In this document: piece after piece, positions 1 through 9,300 of the stretch
How positions within the stretch are numbered: the stretch's first letter is position 1
Layout: each line of letters opens with the position of its first letter
From: JAMOBE01 sp039908285
Lineage (GTDB): Bacteria > Pseudomonadota > Alphaproteobacteria > Rhodospirillales > Rhodospirillaceae
Assembly: GCA_039908285.1 (NCBI GenBank)
Contig: JAMOBE010000022.1
Coordinates: 1-47,504, forward strand
Direction of reading: 5' to 3'
DNA length: 47,504 nt
Notes under the pieces: generated by a model
Databases searched by the model: none
Seen by the model: the letters and a program-made list of their open reading frames with translations, nothing else
Told to the model about the DNA's origin: nothing
Position numbers and translations under genes: made by a program

Positions 1-36
1 TCACCCCGGCCCTCTCCCCCTCGAGGGGGAGAGGGG
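1..36. repeat. GC-rich palindromic repeat, family B
   Basis: This is the hairpin CCCTCTCCCCC-TCGA-GGGGGAGAGGG with its flank. Positions 1-35 are identical over 35 bases to 19014-19048. It lies inside the 3' end of the GH17 gene on the other strand and encodes that protein's last residues (about PLSPSRGRGPG). The left edge of the element is outside the window. Confidence 0.8.
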
Positions 37-1677
37 GTAAGTCGCCCAGACTCGACTCGTGACCAGGATCGGCGTGGCCAGCAGCAGGACCTCGAGCGAC
101 CACGCCACGGCCTGATGGTTGGCGAGTCCCTCGTTGAACAGGACGAAGACGGCCCCGGCCGCCGCCGTCAGCGCCAGCCACGTTTCCTCCAGGAGATCAT
201 CCCTGGGCGCGGTGGAGCGCCGCTTCCAGGCGTCGATGGCGAAGCCGACGGCGGGGATGAGGAACAGCGCCAGCGGAAAATCCCGATAGCGCGGGTCGAA
301 CACCAGGCCGAGGGTGATGGCCGCCGCGCCGAACAGGGACAGGCCGCGCAGCCCACCCAGCATCAGCGCGCGGATGTCGCCTCCCACGTCCCTGCCGCGT
401 ATCCACATCGCCACCGTGTAGAGCGGGGCCGGGCGGGGCCAGTCGAGGGCGCGCCCGCCGACTCCCGTCAGCAGCAGGGCCGCCACCGTCGCCATCGCCG
501 CCAGCGCCACCAGTCCGGTGGCCCAGTGGGTGGCAGTGATGGCGATGGTGGAGACGTTTTCGGCGGCGAGGACCAGGGCCGTGGCGGCTCCCTCCGCGGC
601 CAGGGCGACTCCGAACCATGCCGCCGCCCCCAGACGGCGCCGCGCCCAGGCGACGAGCCACAGCGGCGGCAGCAGCCCGAGGACTACGGCGACGCTTGCC
701 TGCGTCCGCCAGGCGGGGTACTCCCCAAGCGGCCCGGTCAGATCGAACTTCGGCGCGCGGGCGGCGGTGTAGAGCCCCCAGTAGCCGCCGACGGTGCCCT
801 CCTGCGCCCGCTTCCACGGCTGGTCGAAGGCCTCGATCAGGTTGTAGCCGAGCCCCTCCGCCGTGGCCATGGCCGCGAACGCGCGCACGAAGCGGGCCTG
901 GTTGACCCGCCCGGGTTCGGCCGGGCCACGCATGCGGCCGGCACTCGGCCAGCCGGTTTCGCCGATGAACAGGCGGCGGTCGGGAAAGGCCCGCCGCACC
1001 TTTCCCAGCACGTCGGCGACATGGGCCATGCCCTCCGCCACCGCCACCGGCTCGTCCTCCCAGAACGGCAGGATGTGGATGGTGATGAAGTCGGTCTCCG
1101 CCACCAGGGCCGGATGCTTGATCCAGAACTCCCACACGTCGGCATAGGTCACCGGCACCGACGTCGCCGCCTTGACCGTGCGGATGTAGCGGATCAGCCC
1201 TTCCTCGGTGGCGTCGCCGCGCAGCAGCACCTCGTTGCCGACGATGATGGCGCGCACCGTCTCCGGGTCCTCGTTGGCGAGGCGGATGGCCGTCGCCACC
1301 TGCTGGTCGTTGGCCTCCGTCTCCGGACCGATCCAGATGCCGAGCATCACCTTCATGCCGCGGGCGCGGGCGAGCCGCACGGTTTCGGCCTGGCCGTGGT
1401 TGACGGCATAGAGGCGGACGCAGCCGAACTGCCGGGACAAGAGGGCGAGATCGCCGTCGATGCGCTCGGGTGGTATGGTCCCCTGGAAGGTGGCCGGGCT
1501 TTCCCCCGGAAGGTACGGAGTGAACGAGGCGCAGTCGAGTCTGGGCGTGGCCACGTCGACCACCGGCACCGGCCGGCCGAGCCAGGCCCAGACGGCGACA
1601 CAGATCACGGCCGACACCAGCATGGCGGCAAGGGGAGCGATGATGTTTCCGGAAACGTGGCGCGCCATGTATGACAT
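1..1677 (-). CDS. Membrane-anchored GH17 family beta-1,3-glucanase-like protein
   Basis: The 558-residue protein has an N-terminal membrane anchor (about residues 11-33), a periplasmic glycoside hydrolase family 17 domain (about 45-320) and several C-terminal hydrophobic segments (about 328-550). The predicted acid/base glutamate is E149 in VGNEVL, and the predicted nucleophile is E240 in FIGETGWPS. Both match the GH17 pattern, so it should hydrolyse or transglycosylate beta-glucan. In proteobacteria, such membrane-fused GH17 proteins are often tied to cyclic or exported beta-glucan, but no glucan synthase is visible here. The last dozen residues are encoded by a palindromic repeat, so the native C-terminus was probably replaced. 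It is divergent from rlmJ across 87 bp. The first ATG has an AGGA-like site just upstream; a second ATG lies three codons in. Confidence 0.8.
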   Translation of the reverse strand: MSYMARHVSGNIIAPLAAMLVSAVICVAVWAWLGRPVPVVDVATPRLDCASFTPYLPGESPATFQGTIPPERIDGDLALLSRQFGCVRLYAVNHGQAETVRLARARGMKVMLGIWIGPETEANDQQVATAIRLANEDPETVRAIIVGNEVLLRGDATEEGLIRYIRTVKAATSVPVTYADVWEFWIKHPALVAETDFITIHILPFWEDEPVAVAEGMAHVADVLGKVRRAFPDRRLFIGETGWPSAGRMRGPAEPGRVNQARFVRAFAAMATAEGLGYNLIEAFDQPWKRAQEGTVGGYWGLYTAARAPKFDLTGPLGEYPAWRTQASVAVVLGLLPPLWLVAWARRRLGAAAWFGVALAAEGAATALVLAAENVSTIAITATHWATGLVALAAMATVAALLLTGVGGRALDWPRPAPLYTVAMWIRGRDVGGDIRALMLGGLRGLSLFGAAAITLGLVFDPRYRDFPLALFLIPAVGFAIDAWKRRSTAPRDDLLEETWLALTAAAGAVFVLFNEGLANHQAVAWSLEVLLLATPILVTSRVWATYPLSPSRGRGPG

Positions 1678-1764
1678 CCCATCCTGGATCGCGGTGCCTC
1701 AGGGGCTCAGGGGACCTAGGCCAAGTCCATCTTGAAAGCAAGTCCTGCCTGACGAGTCGAGGGA

Positions 1765-2613
1765 ATGAACTACCGACACATCTATCATGCGGGAAATTTC
1801 GCCGACGTCGTGAAGCACGCCGTGCTGGCGCTGCTGGTCGAGCACCTTCTGCGCAAGGACACGCCGTTTCGCGTACTCGACACCCACGCCGGCCTCGGAG
1901 TCTACGATCTCACCGCGAATGAGGCGGAGCGGACCGGCGAGTTTCGGGACGGCATCGGCCGCCTGCTGGCCGAGCCCGATCCGCCGGCCGCCCTGGCTCC
2001 CTACCTGCGCGCGGTGGCGCTGCTCAACGGCGGGACCGGTGGCTCCCCAAGGCTCTATCCGGGGTCGCCGTGGCTGGTGCGCTCGATGCTGCGGGACAGG
2101 GACCGTCTGGTGGCGGTGGAACTCCACCCCGAGGACGCCGCGACTCTGGCCGCCACCTTTCGCCACGACCGCGGGGTGGGCGTGCACCAGGCCGACGCCT
2201 GGCAGGCCCTCAAGGCCTTCCTGCCGCCGCCGGAGCGGCGCGGGCTGGTGCTGATGGACCCGCCCTTCGAGGCCCGCGACGAGTTCGAGCGCCTGGCCGA
2301 CGGCCTGGCCCGAGCCCATCGCCGCTTCGCCACCGGCATCCTGGCCGCCTGGTACCCCATCAAGGACCCGGAGCAGGCCGCGACCCTGCACCGGGCGGTG
2401 CAGGGGATCGGCGTCGCCCGGGCGCTGGCGGTGGAGCTGCTGGTGCGTTCGCCCGTGGATCGCTTTCGCCTCAACGGCTGCGGCCTCGTGGTGGTCAACC
2501 CTCCCTGGCGGCTGGACGAGACCCTCGGCGAATTGATGCCGTTCCTGACCCGGGTTCTGGCCCAGGACTCCCTGGCCTCCGGGCGGGTTCACTGGCTGGT
2601 CCAATCCCTGTAA
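1765..2613 (+). CDS. rlmJ: 23S rRNA (adenine-2030-N6)-methyltransferase RlmJ
   Basis: The product has 282 residues, the usual RlmJ length. The N-terminus MNYRHIYHAGNFADVVKH is the family signature. The SAM-binding motif I is LDTHAGLGVYDL (residues 38-49) and the catalytic motif IV is DPPF (165-168), as in N6-adenine methyltransferases. The enzyme methylates A2030 of 23S rRNA in the cytoplasm using SAM. It is a single gene, divergent from the GH17 gene. A GAGGGA run lies directly before the ATG, so the spacing is tight, but the start is fixed by the conserved N-terminus. A promoter-like element for the next small gene begins right after its stop. Confidence 0.95.
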   Translation: MNYRHIYHAGNFADVVKHAVLALLVEHLLRKDTPFRVLDTHAGLGVYDLTANEAERTGEFRDGIGRLLAEPDPPAALAPYLRAVALLNGGTGGSPRLYPGSPWLVRSMLRDRDRLVAVELHPEDAATLAATFRHDRGVGVHQADAWQALKAFLPPPERRGLVLMDPPFEARDEFERLADGLARAHRRFATGILAAWYPIKDPEQAATLHRAVQGIGVARALAVELLVRSPVDRFRLNGCGLVVVNPPWRLDETLGELMPFLTRVLAQDSLASGRVHWLVQSL

Positions 2614-2618
2614 ACGCC

Positions 2619-2646
2619 TTGTTACCAATTCTCTCATTTCGATAAT
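2619..2646 (+). promoter_or_regulatory. Candidate sigma-70 promoter for the DUF2934 gene
   Basis: TTGTTA (2619-2624) and GATAAT (2641-2646) are separated by 16 bp in a locally AT-rich stretch right after the rlmJ stop. The expected transcript start is about 50 nt before the ATG at 2702. A CACGATCGTG palindrome (2669-2678) falls in the leader. Confidence 0.45.
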
Positions 2647-2701
2647 TGCATGGGCGGCTGGATGCGATCACGATCGTGCATCCGAACACGGGGGATCGTC
2701 T

Positions 2702-2863
2702 ATGGACCTGGAAACGATGGAGCGCATTCGGCAATGGGCCTACCAGCTCTGGGAGGCCGAGGGGGGCGAGCACGGCCGCGACCAGGAATACTGGTACCGC
2801 GCCGTGGCGAAGGTGACCGGATCGCAGGGCGGGACTGACGACGACTCGGGGGCGCCGGGTTAG
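2702..2863 (+). CDS. Small DUF2934 family protein
   Basis: This 53-residue protein begins MDLETMERIRQWAYQLWEAE and continues with GRDQEYWYRA. That is the compact helical DUF2934 signature (an IRxxAYxLWExEG segment followed by GRDxxxWxxA). Its function is unknown. A GGGGGA run upstream of the ATG at 2702 can serve as a ribosome site. The tail after residue 38 is short, acidic and probably disordered. It sits between rlmJ and the metal-efflux operon, 23 bp before the latter, and could be co-transcribed with it. The family identification comes from the motif alone, but the match covers most of the protein. Confidence 0.75.
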   Translation: MDLETMERIRQWAYQLWEAEGGEHGRDQEYWYRAVAKVTGSQGGTDDDSGAPG

Positions 2864-2886
2864 TCGAATCATGGCTGGGAGAGAGC

Positions 2887-4191
2887 ATGACAACGCACCA
2901 CGGGACGCGCGTCACAGCAACGATCCTGGCGATGACTCTGGCGCTCGCCTTTGGTCATCCGCCGACGGCATGGGCCGGGGAGCACGCGCCCGGTGGGCAC
3001 GCCCACGGCGCCGGCATCGCCGATCTGCTTGAACTGGCTCGCACCCTCAATCCCGAGGTGGCGGCCATGCGCCTTGAGGCCGACGCGGCGGCGGCCAGGG
3101 TGGACGCCGAGGGCAGCCTGGCCGACCCGAAGTTCAGGGTCAGCGTCGAGGACCTGCCGCGTGACCGGCCCGGCTATGCGCCGCGCCTCAACCCCGGGCA
3201 GGTGAAATATACCCTCAGCCAGGACCTGCCGTTCTTCGGCAAGCGGGGACTGAAGGAGGACATCGCCGCCGCCGAGGCCAGGGCCGCCGCCGCCGCCGCC
3301 GGGTCGGCGCTGAACGAGGTATTGGCGCGGGTCAAGGTGGCCTACGCCGAGTATCACCAGGCCCACCTGGCGATGGAGCAGACCTCCGCCCTCATCGACG
3401 TCATGGCGACGGTGACCAGACTGGCCCAGCTTCGCTATGGCCAGGGACTGGGCAGCCAGCAGGAGGCCGCCAGCGCCGAACTGGAACGCTCGGCGATGGT
3501 GGCCGAACTGGCCAGACTGGAAGCCACCCGCTACAAGGCCCGCGCCCGTCTCAACGCCCTGGTCAACCGGGCGGCCGACGCGCCGCTGGTCGAGGAGCCG
3601 CACCCACGCACGCTGCCGCCGCCGGCTGCACTCGATTATGCCGCCCTGATGGAGCGGGCGCACCGCGGCAATCCCCGCTTCGCCGAGTCGGACGCCCGTA
3701 TCAGTGGCGCGGACAAGGGCAGGGAACTCGCCGATCTGGCGTGGTATCCGGACTTCGGCATTGGGCTGACGGCCGTGCAGCGCCAGGGGGCCAGCGGCAT
3801 CGACGCCTACGAGACCATGCTGGAGATGAACATCCCCCTGCAGGGCGGCCTGCGCCAGTCGCAGCAGCAGGCGGCCGTCGCCATGGCCGCCGCCGCCCGG
3901 GCGCGCCGCGACGCGGCCATGCGGGAGATCGACAGCGGCCTTCACGAGGCGTACCTGGCCCTGCACTCGGCGCGCAAGGTCGAGAAGATCCTGGCCGAGA
4001 ACACCCTGCCGCAGGGCGAACTGGCCTTTCGTTCGGTTGTGAAGAGCTATGAGCTGGGCCGCAGCGGGCTGATCGAGGTCCTGGGCGCGCTGCAACGGCT
4101 GCGCCGGACCCAGATCGAGCAACTCAACGCCTTTTATGAGCAGCAGGTGCGTCTGGCCGAGATCGAACGTCTGGTGGGAGCGGATCTATGA
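2887..4191 (+). CDS. cusC: TolC-family outer membrane efflux protein (CusC/CzcC-like)
   Basis: The product has 434 residues and a Sec signal peptide (about 1-31, ending near TAWAG). Two long helical repeats follow, typical of outer membrane factors (LLELARTLNPEVAAMRLEAD near the front, then a second copy after about residue 240). It would form the outer-membrane channel of the tripartite pump made with the next two gene products. The mature N-terminus is His-rich (EHAPGGHAHGAG), which fits metal handling. A GGAGAG site precedes the ATG. The stop overlaps the cusB start as ATGA, so translation is probably coupled. The metal (Cu/Ag versus Co/Zn/Cd) cannot be told from this subunit. Confidence 0.88.
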   Translation: MTTHHGTRVTATILAMTLALAFGHPPTAWAGEHAPGGHAHGAGIADLLELARTLNPEVAAMRLEADAAAARVDAEGSLADPKFRVSVEDLPRDRPGYAPRLNPGQVKYTLSQDLPFFGKRGLKEDIAAAEARAAAAAAGSALNEVLARVKVAYAEYHQAHLAMEQTSALIDVMATVTRLAQLRYGQGLGSQQEAASAELERSAMVAELARLEATRYKARARLNALVNRAADAPLVEEPHPRTLPPPAALDYAALMERAHRGNPRFAESDARISGADKGRELADLAWYPDFGIGLTAVQRQGASGIDAYETMLEMNIPLQGGLRQSQQQAAVAMAAAARARRDAAMREIDSGLHEAYLALHSARKVEKILAENTLPQGELAFRSVVKSYELGRSGLIEVLGALQRLRRTQIEQLNAFYEQQVRLAEIERLVGADL

Positions 4192-5729
4192 AGGCGGGAA
4201 GCACCTTTGTCCTGGTCGCAGTCGTGGCCATGGTGGCGCTTGGCGGCGGCTGGTGGGCCGGCCGAGGCGGCATCGACCCGGGCGTGGTGTCAGGGGTGGT
4301 GGAGCGGCTGACGAGCCGGGAGACGCCTCCGGTGCGGTCGGCGGAGCCGGTCCCGCCTCCCGCGGTGGCCGGGCACGAGGGCCACGGCGCGGCCGATGCC
4401 CGCCGGATCGTGTTCTATCGCAACCCCATGGGCCTGCCCGATACCTCGCCGGTGCCGAAGAAGGACCCCATGGGCATGGACTACGTCCCCGTCTATGCCG
4501 ACGAACTGGTGCAGTCCGCTCCGCCTCCCCCAGCGCCGGTGCCGGTCAAGGCCGGCACTGGAGAACGACGGATCCTCTATTACCGCAATCCCATGGGCCT
4601 GCCGGACACCTCGCCGGTGCCGAAAAAGGACCCCATGGGCATGGACTACACCCCGGTCTACGAGGACGAGGCGCAGGCCCAGGGTTCCTCCGGCGGTCCG
4701 GCGACGCTGAGGATCGCCGCCGACCGGGTGCAGATGCTGGGCGTCCGCACCGAGGCGGCGGCGGTCCGCTCCCTCAATCGCACCATCCGCGCCGTCGGCA
4801 CCATCCAGGTGGACGAGCGCCGGGAGGCCGTGGTGGCGCCCAAGTTCGAGGCCTGGATCGAGGTCCTCAACGTCGATACCACCGGCGCCGTGGTGCGCCG
4901 CGGCCAGCCGCTGATGCAGGTCTACAGCCCTGAACTCGTCCTGGCGCAGGAGGAGTACCTGGTGGCCTGGCAGAGTCAGCAGGCGCTGAAGGACGCCGAT
5001 CCCGCCGCCCGTCAGGCCGCGACGGCGCTGGCCGAGGGGGCCATGCAGCGCCTGCGCAACTTCGACATCACCGGGCCGCAGCTCGACCGGCTGCGGCGGG
5101 ATGGCACGGCGACCCGCACCCTGACGCTGACCTCGCCGGCCGACGGGGTGGTCCTCGAGAAAAACGCCGTCAAGGGCATGCGCTTCATGCCCGGCGAGAT
5201 GCTCTATCGCATCGCCGACCTGTCCAGCGTCTGGCTGATCGCCGACGTGTTCGAGCAGGATCTGGGGCTCATCCGCGTCGGTCAGAGCGTCGCCGTCGCC
5301 GTCAACGCCTATCCCGACCGGACCTTCACCGGCACGGTCGGGTTCATCTACCCGACGCTGAACGCCGAGACCCGCACGGCCCGGGTGCGGGTCGAACTGG
5401 CCAACCGGGAGGGGCTCCTGCGGCCGTCGCTCTATGCCACCGTGGAGTTCGCGGCGCCCGTCGCGGCGGGCCAGGTGCTGGCGGTGCCCGAGTCCGCCGT
5501 CATCGACAGCGGCAAGCGCCAGGTGGTGCTGGTCGAGCGCGCCGAGGGCAGCTACGAGCCCAGGCCGGTCAAGCTGGGCGCGCGAGCCGACGGCTACGTC
5601 CAGGTCATCGACGGCGTGGCCTCCGGGGACAAGGTGGTGGTGCGGGCCAACTTCCTGATCGACGCCGAAAGCAACCTCAGGGCGGCGCTCGGCGCCTTCT
5701 CCCAGGGCCACTCCGGCCACGGACAGTAG
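4188..5729 (+). CDS. cusB: RND efflux periplasmic adaptor, CusB-like, with duplicated metal-binding domain
   Basis: This 513-residue membrane fusion protein has an N-terminal membrane segment (about 5-24). Two near-identical heavy-metal-binding modules follow at about 73-104 and 128-159, each reading YRNPMG...DPMGMDY. Then come the barrel-sandwich, helical hairpin and beta-barrel domains, and a His-rich end (SQGHSGHGQ). The two modules lie exactly 165 bp (55 codons) apart and are close at the DNA level, so the second arose by recent tandem duplication. Both lack the cysteines of the classical form and offer Met and acidic ligands instead, which favours Cu(I)/Ag(I). The protein would link CusA to CusC and hand over metal. 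It overlaps cusC by 4 bp. The expected direct junction with cusA is broken by the inserted DUF559 unit. Confidence 0.9.
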   Translation: MKAGSTFVLVAVVAMVALGGGWWAGRGGIDPGVVSGVVERLTSRETPPVRSAEPVPPPAVAGHEGHGAADARRIVFYRNPMGLPDTSPVPKKDPMGMDYVPVYADELVQSAPPPPAPVPVKAGTGERRILYYRNPMGLPDTSPVPKKDPMGMDYTPVYEDEAQAQGSSGGPATLRIAADRVQMLGVRTEAAAVRSLNRTIRAVGTIQVDERREAVVAPKFEAWIEVLNVDTTGAVVRRGQPLMQVYSPELVLAQEEYLVAWQSQQALKDADPAARQAATALAEGAMQRLRNFDITGPQLDRLRRDGTATRTLTLTSPADGVVLEKNAVKGMRFMPGEMLYRIADLSSVWLIADVFEQDLGLIRVGQSVAVAVNAYPDRTFTGTVGFIYPTLNAETRTARVRVELANREGLLRPSLYATVEFAAPVAAGQVLAVPESAVIDSGKRQVVLVERAEGSYEPRPVKLGARADGYVQVIDGVASGDKVVVRANFLIDAESNLRAALGAFSQGHSGHGQ

Positions 5730-5795
5730 GCGGGGTGGATGGCTCTCATGTTTGGGCAGACTGCGCTGTAAGATGTTCGCTGTAGAAACTATCCG

Positions 5796-5900
5796 TTTCC
5801 CGCAAGTAAAGCCCTCCCCCTTGATGGGGGAGGGTTGGGTGGGGGTGGCGGTGAGGCGCATACGGTAGCCCATCAAGGGGGAGTTATTGGGAAAAGGTGA
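5796..5900. repeat. Family A palindromic repeat, left arm of the DUF559 unit
   Basis: It begins TTTCCCGCAAGTAAAGCC and holds the hairpin CCCTCCCCC-TTGAT-GGGGGAGGG followed by TTGGGTGGGGGTGG. Positions 5870-5900 are an imperfect reverse complement of 5796-5828, so this arm is itself a foldback. Positions 5799-5859 are inverted relative to 6250-6304. The same head occurs at 37486. Confidence 0.85.
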
Positions 5901-5903
5901 CGC

Positions 5904-6317
5904 ATGAAGAAATACCCCGTTAATGGCGCCCATGAGAGGGCACGAACGCTGCGTCACAACATGACAGACGCTGAAAAAAAACTATGGAATATACTAAGAT
6001 CATGTCAGATTGACGGATACAAATTTCGGCGCCAGGTCCCTATTGGGCGCTTTATAGTCGATTTTATTTGCCATGAAGCCAGGCTTGCCATCGAAGTCGA
6101 TGGCGGTCAGCATGATCTTTCATCGGACGAGGAAACAGCCAGAACGAATTTTCTGCACAATGAGGGGTACAGGATACTGCGTTTCTGGAACAATGATATT
6201 CTGGAAAGCCTGGAAGGCGTGCATGCGGTAATTGACGACGACTTGCTTCACTGCCACCCCCACCCAAACCCTCCCCCATCGAGGGGGAGGGCTTATTTGC
6301 GGGGAGCCGAACCATGA
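5904..6317 (+). CDS. DUF559 family endonuclease-like protein (Vsr-like fold)
   Basis: The product has 137 residues. The DUF559 core spans about 10-112: LRHNMTDAEKKLW, then FRRQVPIGRFIVDF, then EVDGGQHD. The likely PD-(D/E)XK/Vsr-type active-site residues are D53, E64, D66 and H70, and all are present. The family is predicted to cut DNA, but its biological role is not established. The gene is visibly AT-richer than its neighbours, including an AAAAAAA run. It lies between inverted repeats and interrupts the cus operon, all of which suggest transfer. From about residue 118 (HPHPNPPPSRGR) the protein is encoded by the right-hand repeat, so this tail is probably not part of the fold. Its stop lies inside the start of cusA (6314), so ribosomes may pass directly to cusA. 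Confidence 0.85.
   Translation: MKKYPVNGAHERARTLRHNMTDAEKKLWNILRSCQIDGYKFRRQVPIGRFIVDFICHEARLAIEVDGGQHDLSSDEETARTNFLHNEGYRILRFWNNDILESLEGVHAVIDDDLLHCHPHPNPPPSRGRAYLRGAEP
6250..6304. repeat. Family A palindromic repeat, right arm of the DUF559 unit
   Basis: ACTGCCACCCCCACCC, then CCCTCCCCC-ATCGA-GGGGGAGGG, then CTTATTTGCGGGG. It is the inverted counterpart of 5799-5859, with the match reaching out to the CCCGCAA end. It encodes the C-terminus of the DUF559 protein and ends 9 bp before the cusA start. Its GGGGAG may now act as the cusA ribosome site. Confidence 0.85.
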
Positions 6318-9300
6318 TCGCCAAGGTCATCCGCTGGTCGGGGAACAATCTGTTCCTGGTGCTGCTGGGGGCGCTGTTTCTTTCCGGGGCCGGCATCTGG
6401 GCGGTGATGAAGACGCCGCTCGACGCCCTGCCGGATCTCTCCGATGTGCAGGTGATCGTCTACACCGAGTATCCCGGCCAGGCGCCGCAGGTGGTCGAGG
6501 ATCAGATCACCTATCCCCTGACCACGTCCATGCTCTCGGTACCCAAGTCGAAGGTGGTGCGGGGGTTCTCGTTCTTCGGCGCCTCGTTCGTCTACATCAT
6601 CTTCGAGGACGGCACCGACATCTACTGGGCGCGCTCGCGGGTGCTCGAGTACCTGAACTTCGGCGCCAAGCGCCTGCCGCCGGGGGTGAGTCCGTCCCTC
6701 GGCCCCGACGCCACCGGGGTGGGCTGGGTCTATCAGTACGTGGTGCTGGCCAAGGACCGGACCCTCGCCGAGTTGCGCACGCTCCAGGACTGGTATCTGC
6801 GCTATCAGCTCGCCAAGGCGCCCGGGGTGGCCGAGGTGGCCAGTGTCGGAGGCTTCGTCCAGCAGTATCAGGTGGTGGTCGATCCCCAGAAGCTCCAGGC
6901 CTACGACATCCCGCTGCCGGCCCTCTCCCAGGCCATCCGCATGAGCAACATCGACGTCGGCGGTCGGGTGGTGGAACTGGCCGAGACCGAGTTCGTCGTC
7001 CGTGGCCGCGGCTATCTGCGCGGCATCGCCGACATCGAGGGGATCGTGCTGAAGGGCAAGGGCGGGACGCCGGTGCTGCTGCGCGACGTGGCGCGGGTGG
7101 AACTCGGCCCCGACGAGCGCCGCGGTCTCGCCGAGATGAACGGCGAGGGCGAGGTGGTGAGCGGCATCGTCCTCCAGCGCTTTGGCGAGAACGCCCTCGA
7201 CGTCATCGCCAACGCCAAGGCCAAGATCGCCGAGATCACCGCCGGCCTGCCCAGCGGCGTCACCATCGAGTCGGTCTACGACCGTTCCGACCTGATCCTG
7301 CGCGCCGTCGAGACCCTGAAGCGCACCCTGATTGAGGAAAGTATCATCGTCGCCGTCGTGTGCGTGGTGTTCCTGCTGCACATACGCTCGGCCTTCGTCG
7401 CTATCGTCACCCTGCCGCTCGGGGTGATGATCGCCATCATCGTGATGAAATATCTGGGCCTCACCTCCAACATCATGAGTCTCGGCGGCATCGCCATCGC
7501 CGTCGGAGCGATGGTGGATGCCGCCATCGTCATGATCGAGAACGCCCACAAGCACCTGGAGCGCGCCCCGCCCGGCGCCTCGCGGCGCGAGGTGCTGCTG
7601 GATGCGGCGGTGGAGGTTGGGCCGGCGCTGTTCTTCGGCCTCCTGATCGTCACCGTGTCGTTCCTGCCGGTGTTCACCCTGGAGGACCAGGAGGGCCGGC
7701 TGTTCAAGCCCCTCGCCTTCACCAAGACCTTCGCCATGGCCGGGGCGGCGTTCCTGTCCATCACCCTGGTTCCGGTGTTGATGATCCTGTTCGTGCGCGG
7801 CCACATCGTCCCCGAGCGCAAGAATCCCATCAACCGTCTGCTGATCTGGCTGTACCGGCCGGTGATCGCCGTGGTGCTGCGCCTGCGCAAGACCACCGTG
7901 CTGCTGGCCCTGGTGGCGCTTGGGTTTTCGGTGGTGCCGATGATGCGCATCGGCTCGGAGTTCATGCCGGCCCTGAACGAGGGGACGCTCCTCTACATGC
8001 CCACCACCCTGCCGGGCCTGTCCATCACCAAGGCGGCGGAACTCCTCCAGATCCAGAACAAGATCATCAAGAGCTTCCCCGAGGTCGCCTCGGTCCTCGG
8101 CAAGGCGGGCCGCGCCAACACCGCCACCGACCCGGCCCCGACCGAGATGTTCGAGACGGTGATCACCCTGAAGCCCGAGGCCGAGTGGCGCCCCGGCATG
8201 ACCATGGACAAGCTGATCGCCGAGATGGACGAGGCGGTGCGCATGCCGGGCATCAGCAACGCCTGGACCATGCCCCTGCGCGCCCGCATCGACATGCTGT
8301 CCACCGGCATCCGCACCCCCATCGGCATCAAGGTGTTCGGCGCCGACCTCGAGCGCATGGAGGCGCTGGCCCGCGAGGTGGAGGCGGCGGTGAAGACCGT
8401 GCCCGGCACCACCAGCGCCTATGCCGAGCGCATCAACGGCGGCTACTACCTCGACATCCAGCCCGATCGGGTGGCGCTGGCCCGCTACGGCATCATGGTG
8501 GGCGACCTGCAGGAGGTGATCCTCACCGCCCTCGGTGGCGAGACCGTCACCACCACCGTCGAGGGTCGCGAGCGCTTTTCCGTCAACATCCGCTATCCCC
8601 GCGAGTTCCGCAGCGACCCGCAGGCCATCGCCCACAACGTCCTGGTCCCGGCAGCCGACGGCTCCAACATTCCCCTGGGCCAGCTCGCGCGCGTCAGCCT
8701 GACCATGGGGCCGGCCGCCATCCGCACCGAGAACGCCCTGCTGTCGGCCTACATCTTCGTCGACATCCGGGGGCGCGACATCGGCGGCTATGTGGAGGAG
8801 GCGCGGCGCGTGGTGCAGGAAAAGGTGAAGATGCCGCAGGGCTACTTCATCACCTGGAGCGGCCAGTTCGAATACATGGAACGGGCCAAGGAGAAGCTCA
8901 AGATCGTCATCCCGGTGACCATCTTCATCATCTTCGTTCTGCTGTACATGAATTTCAAGCGGGTCACCGAGACCCTGATCGTCATGCTGTCGCTGCCCTT
9001 CGCCCTGGTGGGCGGGGTGTGGCTGATGGACTACCTGCACTTCAACTTCAGCGTCGCCGTGGCGGTCGGCTTCATCGCCCTCGCCGGAGTCGCCGCCGAG
9101 ACCGGCGTGGTGATGCTGATCTACCTCGACCACGCCCTGGAGGCCATCCGCCGCGAGCGCCACGAGGCGGGGACGGAGCTGACCAACGCCGACGTCCACG
9201 CCGCCATCGTCGAGGGCGCCGTGGAGCGGGTACGGCCGAAGATGATGACCGTGGTCGCCATCATGGCCGGCCTCCTGCCCATCCTGTGGACCACCGGCAC

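Larger units (their letters stand above)
5796..6304. mobile_element. Candidate mobile unit: DUF559 endonuclease gene between inverted repeats
   Basis: Inverted arms of about 55 bp, each with a strong hairpin, bracket one gene whose base composition is clearly lower in GC than the flanking operon. The unit separates cusB from cusA, which are normally adjacent. A nearly empty pair of the same arms is at 37486-37664. No target-site duplication could be identified with confidence and no transposase is present. Movement of the unit is therefore an inference from composition, position and repeat structure. Confidence 0.5.

Noticed and set aside
6293..9199. Very long open frame antisense to cusA (about 968 codons)
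   Set aside because: It is rich in His, Asp and Gly in the pattern expected from the complement of GC-rich coding DNA. It shows no domain, and the cusA product on the other strand is unmistakable.
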